From the NCBI RefSeq assembly GCF_004210375.1, contig NW_027467782.1, positions 27,383,276 through 27,447,275 of the forward strand: 64,000 nt of DNA, read 5' to 3'. Below are positions 23,706 to 35,600 of the stretch, in pieces (the stretch's first letter is position 1; the number at the start of each line of letters is the position of its first letter). The position numbers and the translations under genes are program-made. The stretch comes from Tachypleus tridentatus. Taxonomy: Eukaryota; Arthropoda; Merostomata; Xiphosura; Limulidae. The notes beneath the pieces are model-generated. The model did not search any database. It was not told the DNA's origin and saw only the letters and a program-made list of their open reading frames with translations.

Positions 23706-23797
23706 CTGGATTTCTTAATGGAAAATTAAAACGACAGTTAGAAAATCGTTTGGGATTAGAAATTGCTTTAAGAATATCGTCAAAACAAAAAATATGA
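23706..23797 (+). CDS. Candidate short exon, unidentified
   Basis: Acceptor CACGTTTGTTCTTCAG followed by TGFLNGKLKRQLENRLGLEI... and TGA, 30 codons. It could be upstream of, or unrelated to, the open stretch at 24542. It is too short to assign. Confidence 0.25.
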
Positions 23798-23819
23798 TTC
23801 TTATATATAAATCTTACAT

Positions 23820-24110
23820 CCCTGTATGTACCAGTTTCTGTTAGTCACATCTTAGTTTGTACCAGTTTCAACTAGTTACATCTTAGTTTGTACCAGTTTT
23901 AACTAGTTACATCCTATTTTGTAATTACTTCTGTTAGTTGCATCCAACTTTTTATCTTTTTCTGCTAGTTACATCTTAGCTTGTACCTCTTTTTTCTAGT
24001 TGCATCCTAGTTTGTAACTATTTCTGTTAGATACATCCTAGTTTGTAACTATTTCTGTCAGTTACATTCTATTTTGTTGTTTTTTTCTGACAGCCTTATC
24101 CTAGTGTGTA
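23820..24110. repeat. ~32-bp degenerate tandem repeat
   Basis: Eight or so units of TAGTTTGTACCAGTTTCTGT and TAGTTACATCT variants. The composition is T-rich on the plus strand. Confidence 0.85.
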
Positions 24111-24541
24111 CATGTTTGTATCAACCTCAACAAGATTCTAACCAAGTGTACATTTTTCAAACCAAATTGTAAGTTAATATGATATTTGTAGGTGGTTTTT
24201 CTATAATAGATTATGAATTGTTAAAGTTCAACGTTCAACACAATAAATTGCATGACAGATGGAGTAAAACTAGTGAGGTTGGTGTTTGAAACCAAAAGCA
24301 GTGTGTTATGATTTACTTTCATTTCTTTGACATCCACAGTACCAACATACGAGTATTATGTGATCTCATCCCTCTATGACCTTTGATCTTGTCTTGAATA
24401 TGATAACGTTTATTGTCACGATAAAACAGACTACACTGATTTAAATGTGCTTTACTGTTTCGGTTGTTATTTATGTTTTCTCTTACAGTAGGTAAGTTAT
24501 GTCTAGCAATGTGTTAACTGGTTCTTCTTTTTTTGTATTTA

Positions 24542-24872
24542 GGAGTTGTGTACAGTTATCGAACAACATATCACATTGAGTTTTGACGTTAATGAGTTAT
24601 TGGAGGTTCCTTTGTTTTCCACTTTTTACCAGCGCACTGTCACCCCTCTCTTCCCTAAATGGCAGTATGGGCTGATATGTGAACTCCATGTGACAACCAT
24701 ATTTTATCTTTTTTTTTTAAGGAACCGTTCTTCAAATGACATCGATTTAGCAGGTTTTGTTGTCTGGCTTAATAGTTTCACTTCAAATAAAAACAAAACA
24801 AGCAAACCACCTAAAAGGTACCAATTTGATAATTTAATCAGGAGAATTACAAATAGATATTACAAAAATTGA
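24542..24872 (+). CDS. Candidate terminal exon, unidentified
   Basis: Plus strand, open from an acceptor with a long pyrimidine run (TTTTTTTGTATTTAG) to TGA, about 110 codons. It contains ELCTVIEQHITLSFDVNELL and PLFPKWQYGLICELHV. The C-terminal part is Lys/Arg/Asn-rich. No family is recognised. Confidence 0.3.
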
Positions 24873-25160
24873 CCTCAAGTCATAACAAAATTTTATACTC
24901 TTAATACATCAAGTGATTTATTACGACTTTCTCAATCTATTCAAGTATACACATAATAAAATTTTGAAGGATAGAGTTACCCTTGGAATTTTTTCATGCA
25001 GTCTTTCAAAATAACATTATTTAACATGATTAATTAGGCTTGAAGAAAATAAGATAATTCTACTTTATTTTCCAATTGAAATTTGAGATTTATATCTAGA
25101 AGTTAGACGTATATAATAAATAAATATATTGTGAGCTTAGAATCAAAATATTTTTAATTT

Positions 25161-25432
25161 TCGTTTGTTTTGAAATTCGCACAAAGCTACTCGAGAGCTA
25201 TCTGTGCTAGCCGTCCCTAATTTAGTAGTGTAAGACTAGAGGGAAGGCAGCTAGTCATCACCACCCACCGCCAACTCTTGGGCTACTCTTTTACCGACGA
25301 ATAGTGGGATTGACCGTCACATTATAACGCCCCACGGCTGGGAGGGCGAGCATGTTTAGCGCGACTCGGATGCGAACCCGCGACCCTCAGATTCCGAGCG
25401 CAAGCCTTATCGCGCTCGGCCATGCCAGGCCT
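25161..25432 (-). repeat. SINE-A copy, full length
   Basis: TGAAATTCGCACAAAGCTAC to GGCCATGCCAGGCC, well preserved. Confidence 0.94.
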
Positions 25433-25504
25433 TTCATTTTCGAGAAAGGAACTTCAGAAATCGATCTCAAATTGAAGTTACTTGCTCTATCAGAGAGTAA
25501 GACG

Positions 25505-28500
25505 TTTAGGGTCAGTAATATGATTATGTACTAAAAAAAGACCTACTGTTACAAATATGATCATATAATAAAGGTAGATCTAGTTTTAGGAATATGATCA
25601 TGAGCTAAAGGAAAATCCAGTGTTAGCAATACGATCATGTACTACAGGAAGACCTAGTGCTAATAAATATGATCATGTACTAAAGTAAGATCTAGTGTTA
25701 GTAATATGATCATGAACTATGGATAGATCTACTCAATTATCATATTACTAACACTAGAGTAAGAACTAGTCAAGGTTCATATCACTAACACTAGAGTAAG
25801 AACTAGTCAAGGTTCATATCACTAACACTAGTTCTTACTTTAGTACATGATCATATGACTAACACCATGTGTTTCTTTCGTATATGATCATATTTTTAAC
25901 ATTAGTAACATTATTATGTACTAAAGGAGAATATAGTGTTAGTAATATCATCATCTACTGAAAGAACCTAGGGTTAGTAATATTATCACGTACTGAACAT
26001 CTAGAGTTAATAATATGATCACGCACTAAAGTAAGACCTGGTGTTAGTAATATGATCATGTACCACAGGAAGATCTAGTATTAGTAATATGTTCATGTTA
26101 TAAAGGAAGACCATGTGTTAGTAAAACGATTATGTACTAAAGTAAAATCTAGAGTTCGAAAAATGATTATGCAGTAAAGTAAGATCTTGTGTCAGTAATA
26201 TGATCACATACTAAAGTAAGATCTAGTGATAGTAACACGATTACGTACTAAGGTAAGATCAAGTGCTAGAAATGTGATCCTGAACTAAAGGAAGACCTAA
26301 TGTTAGTACCGTGATCATGTACTAAAGGAAGATTTATGTTAGTAATATGATCTGTACTAATCGAAGATATAGTGCTAGGAATATTATGATGTATTAAAGG
26401 AAACCTAATCTAAGTAATATTCCTAGCACTATACCTAATCTAAGTAACCTAATCTAAGTAATATGATCATTTAACAAAGTAAGATCTAGTGTTAAAAATA
26501 CGATCATGTACTGAAGATCTAGTTTTAGTAATATGATCACGTTCTAAAGGAAGACCTGGTGTTAGTAATATGATCATGTACTAAAGAAAGATCTTGTTTT
26601 AGTAATATGATCATTAACTAAGGATAGATCTAGTGATAGTAATATGATCATGTAATAAAGGAACGCCTAGTGTTATTCATATAATCATGTACTAAACTAA
26701 GACCTAGTACTAGTAATGCGAGATTTTTGTCAGTAATATGATCATCTAGTAAAAAGTGTTCTTGTGTTAGTTTTGTGATCATGCACTAAAGGAAGATCTA
26801 GTGTTAGTAATATCAAAATGTACTAAAGGATGATCTCGTGTTGGTAATATGATCATGTAGTAAATGAAGACCTGGGGTTAGTAATATAATGATGTAGTAA
26901 AGGAAGACCTTGTGTTAGTAATATAATCATGTACTAAACAAAGAACTAGTGTTAGTTATATTACCATGTATCAAAGTTAGTAATATCATCATGAACTAAA
27001 GATCTAGTCTTAGTAATATAATAATGTACTAAAGAGAAACCAATGTGATCATTGTGATTACATTGATCAATTATGATCATGTAATAAAGGAACACCTGGT
27101 GTTATTCATATGATGATGTACAAAACTAAGACCTAGTATTAGTAATAAGATCATCTACCAACGCGAGATTTTTGTCAGTAATATGATCATCTAGTAAAGA
27201 GTGTTCTTGTGTTAGTTTTATGATCATGTACTAAAGTAAGATCTAGTGTTATTCAAATGATTATTTAGAAAAGTAAAACCTAGTGTTAGTAATATGATCA
27301 TATACTAAAGGAAGATCTAATGTTTGTGATATGATCATGAATTAATATAAGATGCAGTGTTATTAATAAGATCACGTACTAATGAAAGGCCTACTGTTAC
27401 CAAGATGATCACGTACTAAAGGAAGTTCTAATGTTAATAACACGATCATTTACTAAATGAAGATGTATTGTTAGTAATATGATCATGAACTAACGTAAGA
27501 TCTAGGGTTAATAATATGACCATTTAGTGAGGACGACCTAGTGTTAGTAATATGATCACGTACTAGAGTATGATTTATTGTGATAAGTCACGTACCAAAG
27601 GAAGACCTAGTATTAGTGATATGATCATGTGTTAAAGGATGATCTAGTGTTAGTGATATGATCATGTAGTATAGGAAGACCTAGAGTTAAAATATGATAA
27701 TGTACTAAAGGAATATCCAATGTTAATAATAAAATCTTGTACTAAAGATCTAGTGCTAGCAACATCATAACGTACAAAAGGAACATCTGGTGTTAGTAAT
27801 ATGATCATGTACAAAAGAAAGATCAAGTATTAGTAAAATGATCATGAAGTAAAGTAAGATCTAGTATTGGTAATATCATCATGAACTAAAGAAAGACCTT
27901 GTGTTAGTAATATCATCATGTAATAAAGGAAGACGTAATACGGTCATGTATTAAAGGAAGAACTAGAGTTAGTAATATCATCAAGTACTAAAGGAAGACC
28001 AGGTTTGAGTAATATGATAATGTACTAGAATAAAATCTAGTGTTACTAATTTGATCATGTACTAAAGGAAGACCTAGGGTTAATTAGGTGATCATGCACT
28101 AAAGTGAGATACATTGTTAGTAATATGATCATGACCTATATTAAGATACAGATATAGTGTGAGTAATATGATCATGAACTAAAGTAAGATCTAGTGTTAG
28201 TAGTGTGATCACGTATTGAAGATATATAGTTAGAAATATGATCATGTTCTAAAGAAATATCTTGTGTTAAAATATGATCAAGTTCTATAGATCTAGTCTT
28301 ACTAATATAATCACGTACTAAAGGAAGATCTAGCGATCGTAACATGATCATGTACTAATGAAAAAAACGTGTTAGTAATACGATCACGTACTAAAGGAGA
28401 CCTTCTGTTAGTAATATGATCACGTACTCAAAGAAACCTTCTGTAAGTAATATGACCATCAAATAAAGGAAGATATGGTGGTAGTAATATGATCATTAAC

Positions 28501-29360
28501 TAAAAAAGTCCTGATGTAGTAATATGATCATTAACTAAAGAAGTCCTGATGTAGTAATATGATCCTGTACTAAAAAAAAATCTTGTTTCAGTTATATGAT
28601 CATGAACTAAGGTAAGATCTGGTGTTAGTAAAATGATAATGTACTAAAGGAAGACCTAAGGTTAAAAATATGATCATGTTCTCAAAGAATATTAAATATT
28701 ATGAATGTGATCATGTACTAGAGGAAGATCTAGAGTTAGTAAAATGATCATGTGGGAAATTAAGACCGAGTGTTTGTAATATGATAATGCACTAAAGGAA
28801 GATCTAGTGTTCGCAATATAGTCAGGTACTAAAGATCTATTGTTAATAATATGGTCACGTACTAAAGGAAGATTTAGCGTTGGAAATATGACCACGCACT
28901 AAAGGAATACCTTGTGTTAGTGATACGATCATGTAGTAAAGGTAGATGTGGTGTTAGTAATATAATCAAGTACTAAAGGAAGATCTGGTATTAGTAATGT
29001 GATGATGTACTAAAGAAAGACCAGGTGTGAGTAATATGATCATGTATTGAAGGATTCTCTAGTGTTAGTAATATGATGATGCACTAATGTAAGAACGAGT
29101 GTAGTAATACGATGGTGTACTAAAGGAAGCCAAGTGTTAAAATACGATTATGTACTAAAACAAGATCTAGATTTAGTAATATAATCATGTACTGAAAGAA
29201 GACCTGGTGTTAGTAATATTGTCATTTTCTAAAGGAAGATCTGGTGTTAGTAATATAATCATGAATTAACGGAAGACCTAGTGTTAAAAATATTATCATA
29301 TACCAAACAAAGATCAAGTGTTAGTAATAAGATCACGTACTAAAGAAGGATCTAGTCACT
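25505..29360. repeat. ~37-bp minisatellite array, roughly a hundred units
   Basis: The unit is close to GATCATGTACTAAAGGAAGA plus CCTAGTGTTAGTAATAT. Units differ by substitutions and small deletions. Orientation reverses for a short block at about 25738-25880. No coding sequence is seen. Stray units occur at 29422-29445 and 29822-29890. Confidence 0.95.
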
Positions 29361-29365
29361 AGATC

Positions 29366-29499
29366 AATTATACGTTGACAATCCAAGAAATACTTCACAT
29401 TTAAATGTTAAAAAGTCTATGAATCTAGTGTTAGTAATATGATCACATAGACTTTTAACATTTAAATGTGAAGTATTTCTTGATTGCCAACGTATAATT
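29366..29499. repeat. Long inverted repeat (hairpin) just past the transporter stop
   Basis: The left arm 29366-29421 (AATTATACGTTGACAATC ... AAAAGTCTATG) pairs with the right arm 29446-29499 with a few mismatches or indels. The 24-base loop is one minisatellite fragment (AATCTAGTGTTAGTAATATG). It starts 67 bases downstream of the stop codon on the minus strand and may be transcribed as 3' UTR. Confidence 0.9.
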
Positions 29500-29565
29500 T
29501 CCAATGTTTGACAGTTGATTCGTTTGAGTTTTGGGAAGCTCGAAATCTTCACCAAGTGCCTTTGT

Positions 29566-29613
29566 TTATTTCTTGGAAGGTCGAAGTGTAGGAGTTATGC
29601 CAGCAATCAGCCG
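29566..29613 (-). CDS. Transporter coding exon 14 (cytoplasmic C-terminus, stop)
   Basis: Acceptor TTTTTCATTTCAG. It encodes [15 protein letters not shown] and TAA. A short basic tail following GSLKD is normal for the family. The bases AATAAA overlap the stop codon. The 3' side is flanked by the 37-bp minisatellite, stray units of which also lie in the preceding intron. Confidence 0.85.
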   Translation of the reverse strand, partial: RLIAGITPTLRPSKK

Positions 29614-32600
29614 CTGAAATGAAAAAAAAAAACGAATTCAATAGTTGAGGTATAACTTCCTAATCTGAATATTAACCTCATTTATCATCATAAATATTAT
29701 ATCTGGAAATATTAACATAAATGATATTTATACGTAAAGAAACTGGTGTATTTCAGTAATATTTTATTTGCCAACTTTGAGACTGTCTCTATAGTCAATA
29801 TAAGTGTTGAAAATCTACTACAATATGATCATATACTAAAGGAGGATCTAGTGTTAGTAATATGATTATGTACTGAAGGAAAACATGATAATAAGTTTCA
29901 GTATAAATAATTTATCAATAATATTTAAAATTTTACTTTTGATAAAGACGAAAAGCAACTCACGTCCTTAAGAGAACCTGGTGTTACCAGCATAAAATGA
30001 AAAGCATATAACGGAATCCATAACATTGAAGCCAGGGCTATCCCCCAGCCTAAGACTTCTCCCCACCAAGGATAAACGTAAGTCTCTGCATACACCAAAG
30101 GCTTGTATCTCAAAACTGAAAACAGGAATATTCCCTAAAGGAAATATGTATTTAGAATTAGAAAAAGACATTCTCTGGTTCTCTGAATGAAACTGAAATA
30201 AAATTGAACATCATTTGTGTGTATATATATATATATATTAGCTACTAAAGATAAGGTATTTATTTATATGTTTTGATACTGTGAGAAACGTAACTGAGTT
30301 AACATAATGCCAGTTTTATCGAGTAAGTGAGAAAAATGATCTGTTATCACAATTAACATATAGTATTCTCACTTGCTGAATGTTCAAGGTTCATTTCGTT
30401 ACTTACAGTGAACAAATGTACAAATCCAGGTCCTCCATTATCCTTAAATACTTTTATAACTCCACCATAGGTGAGGGTCAATACAGTTTACCGTAACTGA
30501 GATATGGCGTGGCTGTTTATGTCAATGTCAGTGGCCGAAATAAATAATACTATTATGCAATCTGTTGTGCTGAAATACAACTAGTTCTCAATATCAGAAG
30601 TGGCGATTGAGGCTCATTAAATGTATCGCCATCTATTGAATGACACCTCAAACAAAAATCAATAAAAAATTCACACTTCTGGTTTGGTTTGTTTTGAGTT
30701 TCGTGCAAAGCTACATGAGGTGTATATGCGCTAGTCGTCCATAATTTAGCGGTGTAAGACTACAGGGAAGGCAGCCAGTCATCATCACCCTCCTCCAACT
30801 CGTGAGCTTCTCTTTACAAACGAATAATGGAATTGACCGTTACATTATTACGTCCCCACGACTGAAAGGACGAACATATTTGGTGTGACGGGAATTCGAA
30901 CCCACGACCCTAAGATTACGAGTCGATTGTCTTAAGCACCTGACCGTATCGGTCCTACATTTTGTGTATTCAAGATTTAAACAATTATAAAAATAATTGT
31001 GGTATGTGTAGCCATCATTTCTTTATCACATAATTATAAATAAAAGTACTGTGTGCTCAACATGAACAGGACTTTCAGTATGTCAAGATCCTGATTAAAT
31101 ACTTATTGATAAATGTTTTAAATGTAATACAAAAATTGCGGTTGTTAAAACTAAATTTAATTTTCAATGAACGGTGCCATCTTTAACACATAAAACATTA
31201 ATGTTTATATCAGAATTGTGCCTTTTCAACCCTGAAAGGTGCCACAAACAAACTCCGATATCAGAGTTGAATTCAACAATCATAGAAATCTATCCTTAAA
31301 TTTTCATTATTCCAGTTGGATTTTCAGTCGAATTTCGTCCTCTTCTTCTTGGAAAGGAGTCTGTGGCATTTAGGTGAGGACGTTTCTGGGACCAAACCCG
31401 AACTCACCATTAACATACCAATAATCGCGTGCTGATATAATCCACTAATTCCAATGTTATACTGTTATTGGTAATATAGGGTATCAAACTTACCAAACAA
31501 ATGGCTGGAGAGACAAAAACCCAGGTAGCGAGGAAGTACCAGTTAGGCCGATATCCTGTCATCTCTTCAATGTTGCTAGACAACCTTTTTACACCTGAAA
31601 TAATTTATTGTTATTAATATTTTAACAAATTTATTGTTTTACTGGTTGTTACCTTCACGTAAAAAAACCACTTGACATAAAACTTGAATTAACTCAAATC
31701 TACAAATTAAAAGTGTATTTGTTAATTAATAGTTCAAAGTTTATAATGAAAACAACTGAAAATCCCACAAAAGATTAAAAAAAAAAGGCCCCTGGTGGTT
31801 AGGGCGCTTGACTCGTAAACTGAGGGTCGTGGATCCGAATCCCCGTCAAACGAAACATGCTCGCCCTTTAAGCCATGAAGGCATTATAAAGTGATGATTA
31901 ATCCCACCATTCGTTAGTAAAAGAGTATCCCAAGAGTTGACGGCGAGTGGTGACACCTAGCTGCCTTCTCTCTAATCTTATACTACTATATTAGTGATGC
32001 TAGCGCAGACAGTCCATATGTAACCTTCGCAAATTTAAAAAACAAAACAAAAGGTAAGAAGATAATTTAAAGGATGAATAGCGAATCTGATCCTTTGTGG
32101 AGATAAAGTTAAAAAAAACTAGAAAAAGTGAAGCGAAGAAAAATTAAGTTGTTAAAAACTATTGACTTTTGAGTACAATAATACAAGGATTAAATGTAAT
32201 GAATAATTAACTATCATCTCTAAAGTGAAACTTGAGTAAGACACAATCTTCTACGGTTAACTTGAGAATAATATATCATCATCTTTAGGAGAGCTTGCAC
32301 ATAGTACAACAGCACATTCTAGAGTTAATTTCAGAATAATATATCATCATCTTGAATATAGCACATCAGCACATTCTAGGGTTAACTTGAGAATAATACA
32401 ACAACATATTTTAAGGGTAACTTGCATATAGTACAACAGCATGTTCTAGGGTTAACCTGCATATAATAAGATACCACCCTTCAAGATTAACTTGTTTATT
32501 GTACAACAGCTCCTCCTAGGATTAACATACGTAAAATACATCATCACATTCTACGGAACAGAATAACAACATATAAATAAACAGATATATAAGAAGTGGG

Positions 32601-35600
32601 AAGTGGCGTAAGAAATAATGCAGGACATGCATTTGAAACTTACCATAAACCCATGTAATAGCTATAGTTTGAAAGAAAACAGTGAACAGTAGAGTCATTC
32701 CACTGGCAGAATAATAATCCATCAGTTGAAATATGTACATGCCCCCCCCTGAAAAGTAAAATGATTATTTTAGTGAATAATACAATCAGTTTAAAGAAAT
32801 CCAATCAGAATTATTTATTAACAGTTTCGTTTTTATTAAATATATTTTATTACAAGTTACAGTTTCCATATTCTAGATACAAGATAACACCATGGTAAAG
32901 CCACAGAAATAAACAGATATATCAGAAGTGGAACGTTACTGAATAAATATAATAGTATTGGGAGTTGTGCTTATGGTAAGTTTTATTTATTACGTCATTT
33001 TTTACAGTGAATAAGATTTGTTTTAGACTATCCACCCAATATTAGACATCATGCACTACACACCCGACATAAGTCTTCATGTATTACACATTATCATGAG
33101 ACATCATGCAATACACATCATCATTAGATCACGTACTACACACCCAACATCAGACGTTATGCACTACACATCAGCATTAGACATTACATACTAAACACTA
33201 AACATTTGACATCATGTGCAACACATCATCATTAGACGTCATGTACTACAGACCAATCATCACATAACAAACTGAGACAGTTATAGATATCTTTCTACAG
33301 GAACTAACATCTCTCTCTACAGCAGTACCTTACTGTTATCATCATTGACGCCATTAATTATGACGTCGTTTATTTTGGATGAGATGACGGCTTGAGTAAC
33401 TTTTTTTTTTTGACGGACAAATGAAACATCTACCATAATGATATTTTCCTTTTACTCGTTTATTGATTTTTTTTTAATATTATGGAACATACCTTAGTGA
33501 CCATTGGTAGGCCTAACATGTATAAGATGATAACAATTACTACGGTAAAAACTTCTCTTCGCGGTCTCAAAAGAGATGGCCATTCGTCCACGATACCTGT
33601 GATGAAAGTTTCCACGGTGCAGAACTGAAAAACAAAAACTGACCAATATCAGTACACATGTTGTCATAATATACAGATCAAAGTAACTTAATAACATAGT
33701 TAGACAGATCTATATAAATTGTATATGTACACTGCTAACCAAAATCTTAAGATCAATGAACAAAAAGAGAAAATATGCATTTTGCGTTGTTAGACTTAAC
33801 CACATATTTGAGTAGAGCTTCGATAAAAGACAATAAGAAAAGGGAAAATAAAAATAAAAAACCTTTTTAGCATTTAATAGGAAAAATGTGAACACTATGA
33901 AATTAGCCTAAATACCAGTTGATCAAAAGTTTAAGACCGTACTGAAATGAAGCGTTAATCGGTAAACACGAAACGAAATTTAGTCATTTGTGTTTAAGCA
34001 TTAGTATTGTCAACATCTTCCACTCGCATCTCCTGTGTAACATTGGGTACAAACATGGCAAAGGCAAAAAAGTTGACAGAGTTTGAACGTGGCAGCATTC
34101 TCGAACTGCAAAATTAAGGTTTCTCTGAACATGCCATCGCTGGTGAGACTGTGCGTAGTAAAACTGCTGTTGCAAATTTCTTAAAAGATCCTGAGGAATA
34201 TGGAACGAGAATTTCAAGTGGTCAGCCCAAAAATATTTCGCCGACGTTGAGTAGGAGGATTCGACGGGTTGTCCGGCAAGACAACAGCCAATCGTCGAAC
34301 CAGATTAAGGCCCTTACGGACACAGAATGCAGCTCAAGAACAATAAGACGGCATCTACGAGAGAAAGGCTTTAAAAATCGTAAACGTTTTCAAAGGCCAC
34401 GCCTCCTTCCACACCACAAAACAGCTCAGTTAAACTTTGCTGAGAAGCACCAAACACGGGGCGTAGAAATGTGGAAGAAAGTTTTGTTTTCCGATGAGAA
34501 AAAAGTTAACCTGGACGGTCCAGATGGCTTACAACGTTACTGGCACGATAAGGATATCACACCGGAAAAAGTTTCTACACGACACAGTGGAGGAGGTTCC
34601 ATCATGATCTGAGGTGCTTTCTCCTTCCATGGAACAATAGAACTCAGATTATTCAGGGCGTCAAACACCAGCTGGCCACATTAGCATGTTGGCGAGAGCA
34701 TTTTTATTGACTGAAGGTTCCCGCTTGAGTGGAAATACCTGGATCTTTCAGCAAAACAACGCTGCAATCCACAATGCCCGCAGGACAAAGGACTTTTTGA
34801 TGACGAATAACGTGATTCTTTGGGACCATCCAGCGTGTTCGCCCGAACTGAACCCCATTGAAAATGTTTGGGGGTAGATGGTAAGAAAAATCTATAGAAA
34901 TGGACGTCAATTTCAAACAGTGCATGATATCCGTAAAGCCATCTTCACCACTTGGAATAATATACCAGCCAGCCTTCTGCGAAATCTTATATCGACTATG
35001 CCAAAGCGAATGTTTGCAGTTATTCGCAATGATGGCTGTACAACTCACTAATGAGACCTCTTATTGGGCATTTCCTACCCTGTTTGGGACTTCTTTCTGG
35101 TATGGTCTTAAACTTTTGATCAGCTAGTATTCAGACTAATTTCATAGTGTTCACATATTTCCCTATTAAATGCTAAAAAAGTTTTTATTCTTATTTTCCC
35201 TTTTCTTATTTTCATTTTTCGAAGCTCTACTCAAACAAGTGGTTGAGTCTAACAATGCAAAATGCAAATTTTTTTGTGTTAATTGGCCTTAAGATTTTGG
35301 CCAGCAGTGTATATATATTTAGTGAATTAATGTTTTATATAATAAAGTTTCAAACATACGTGTTATTATTTAGTTTGATAACGTAATACTTCATCTTGCG
35401 TGAGAGGACGTTTTAAGTTATTAGTTTCTGAAATAGAAGTTTATCTCTATGGATCACTGAAGAATGGTACTTTGAAATTTCTTGCATATTGAAATATTTA
35501 ACCAGCGATAAACAGTTAAACAATATGTGGTTTCGCATCCATTGTTTGATTTGTTAGATATAAAATAGAACATAATGTAAACTCATGTGACGTGCAGCAA

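Noticed and set aside
25505-29360. CRISPR array
   Set aside because: Units are contiguous ~37-bp degenerate repeats without distinct unique spacers, in an intron-bearing animal genome. It is a minisatellite.
34704-35048. 114-codon minus-strand frame
   Set aside because: It is the antisense shadow of the broken Tc1-type transposase on the plus strand.
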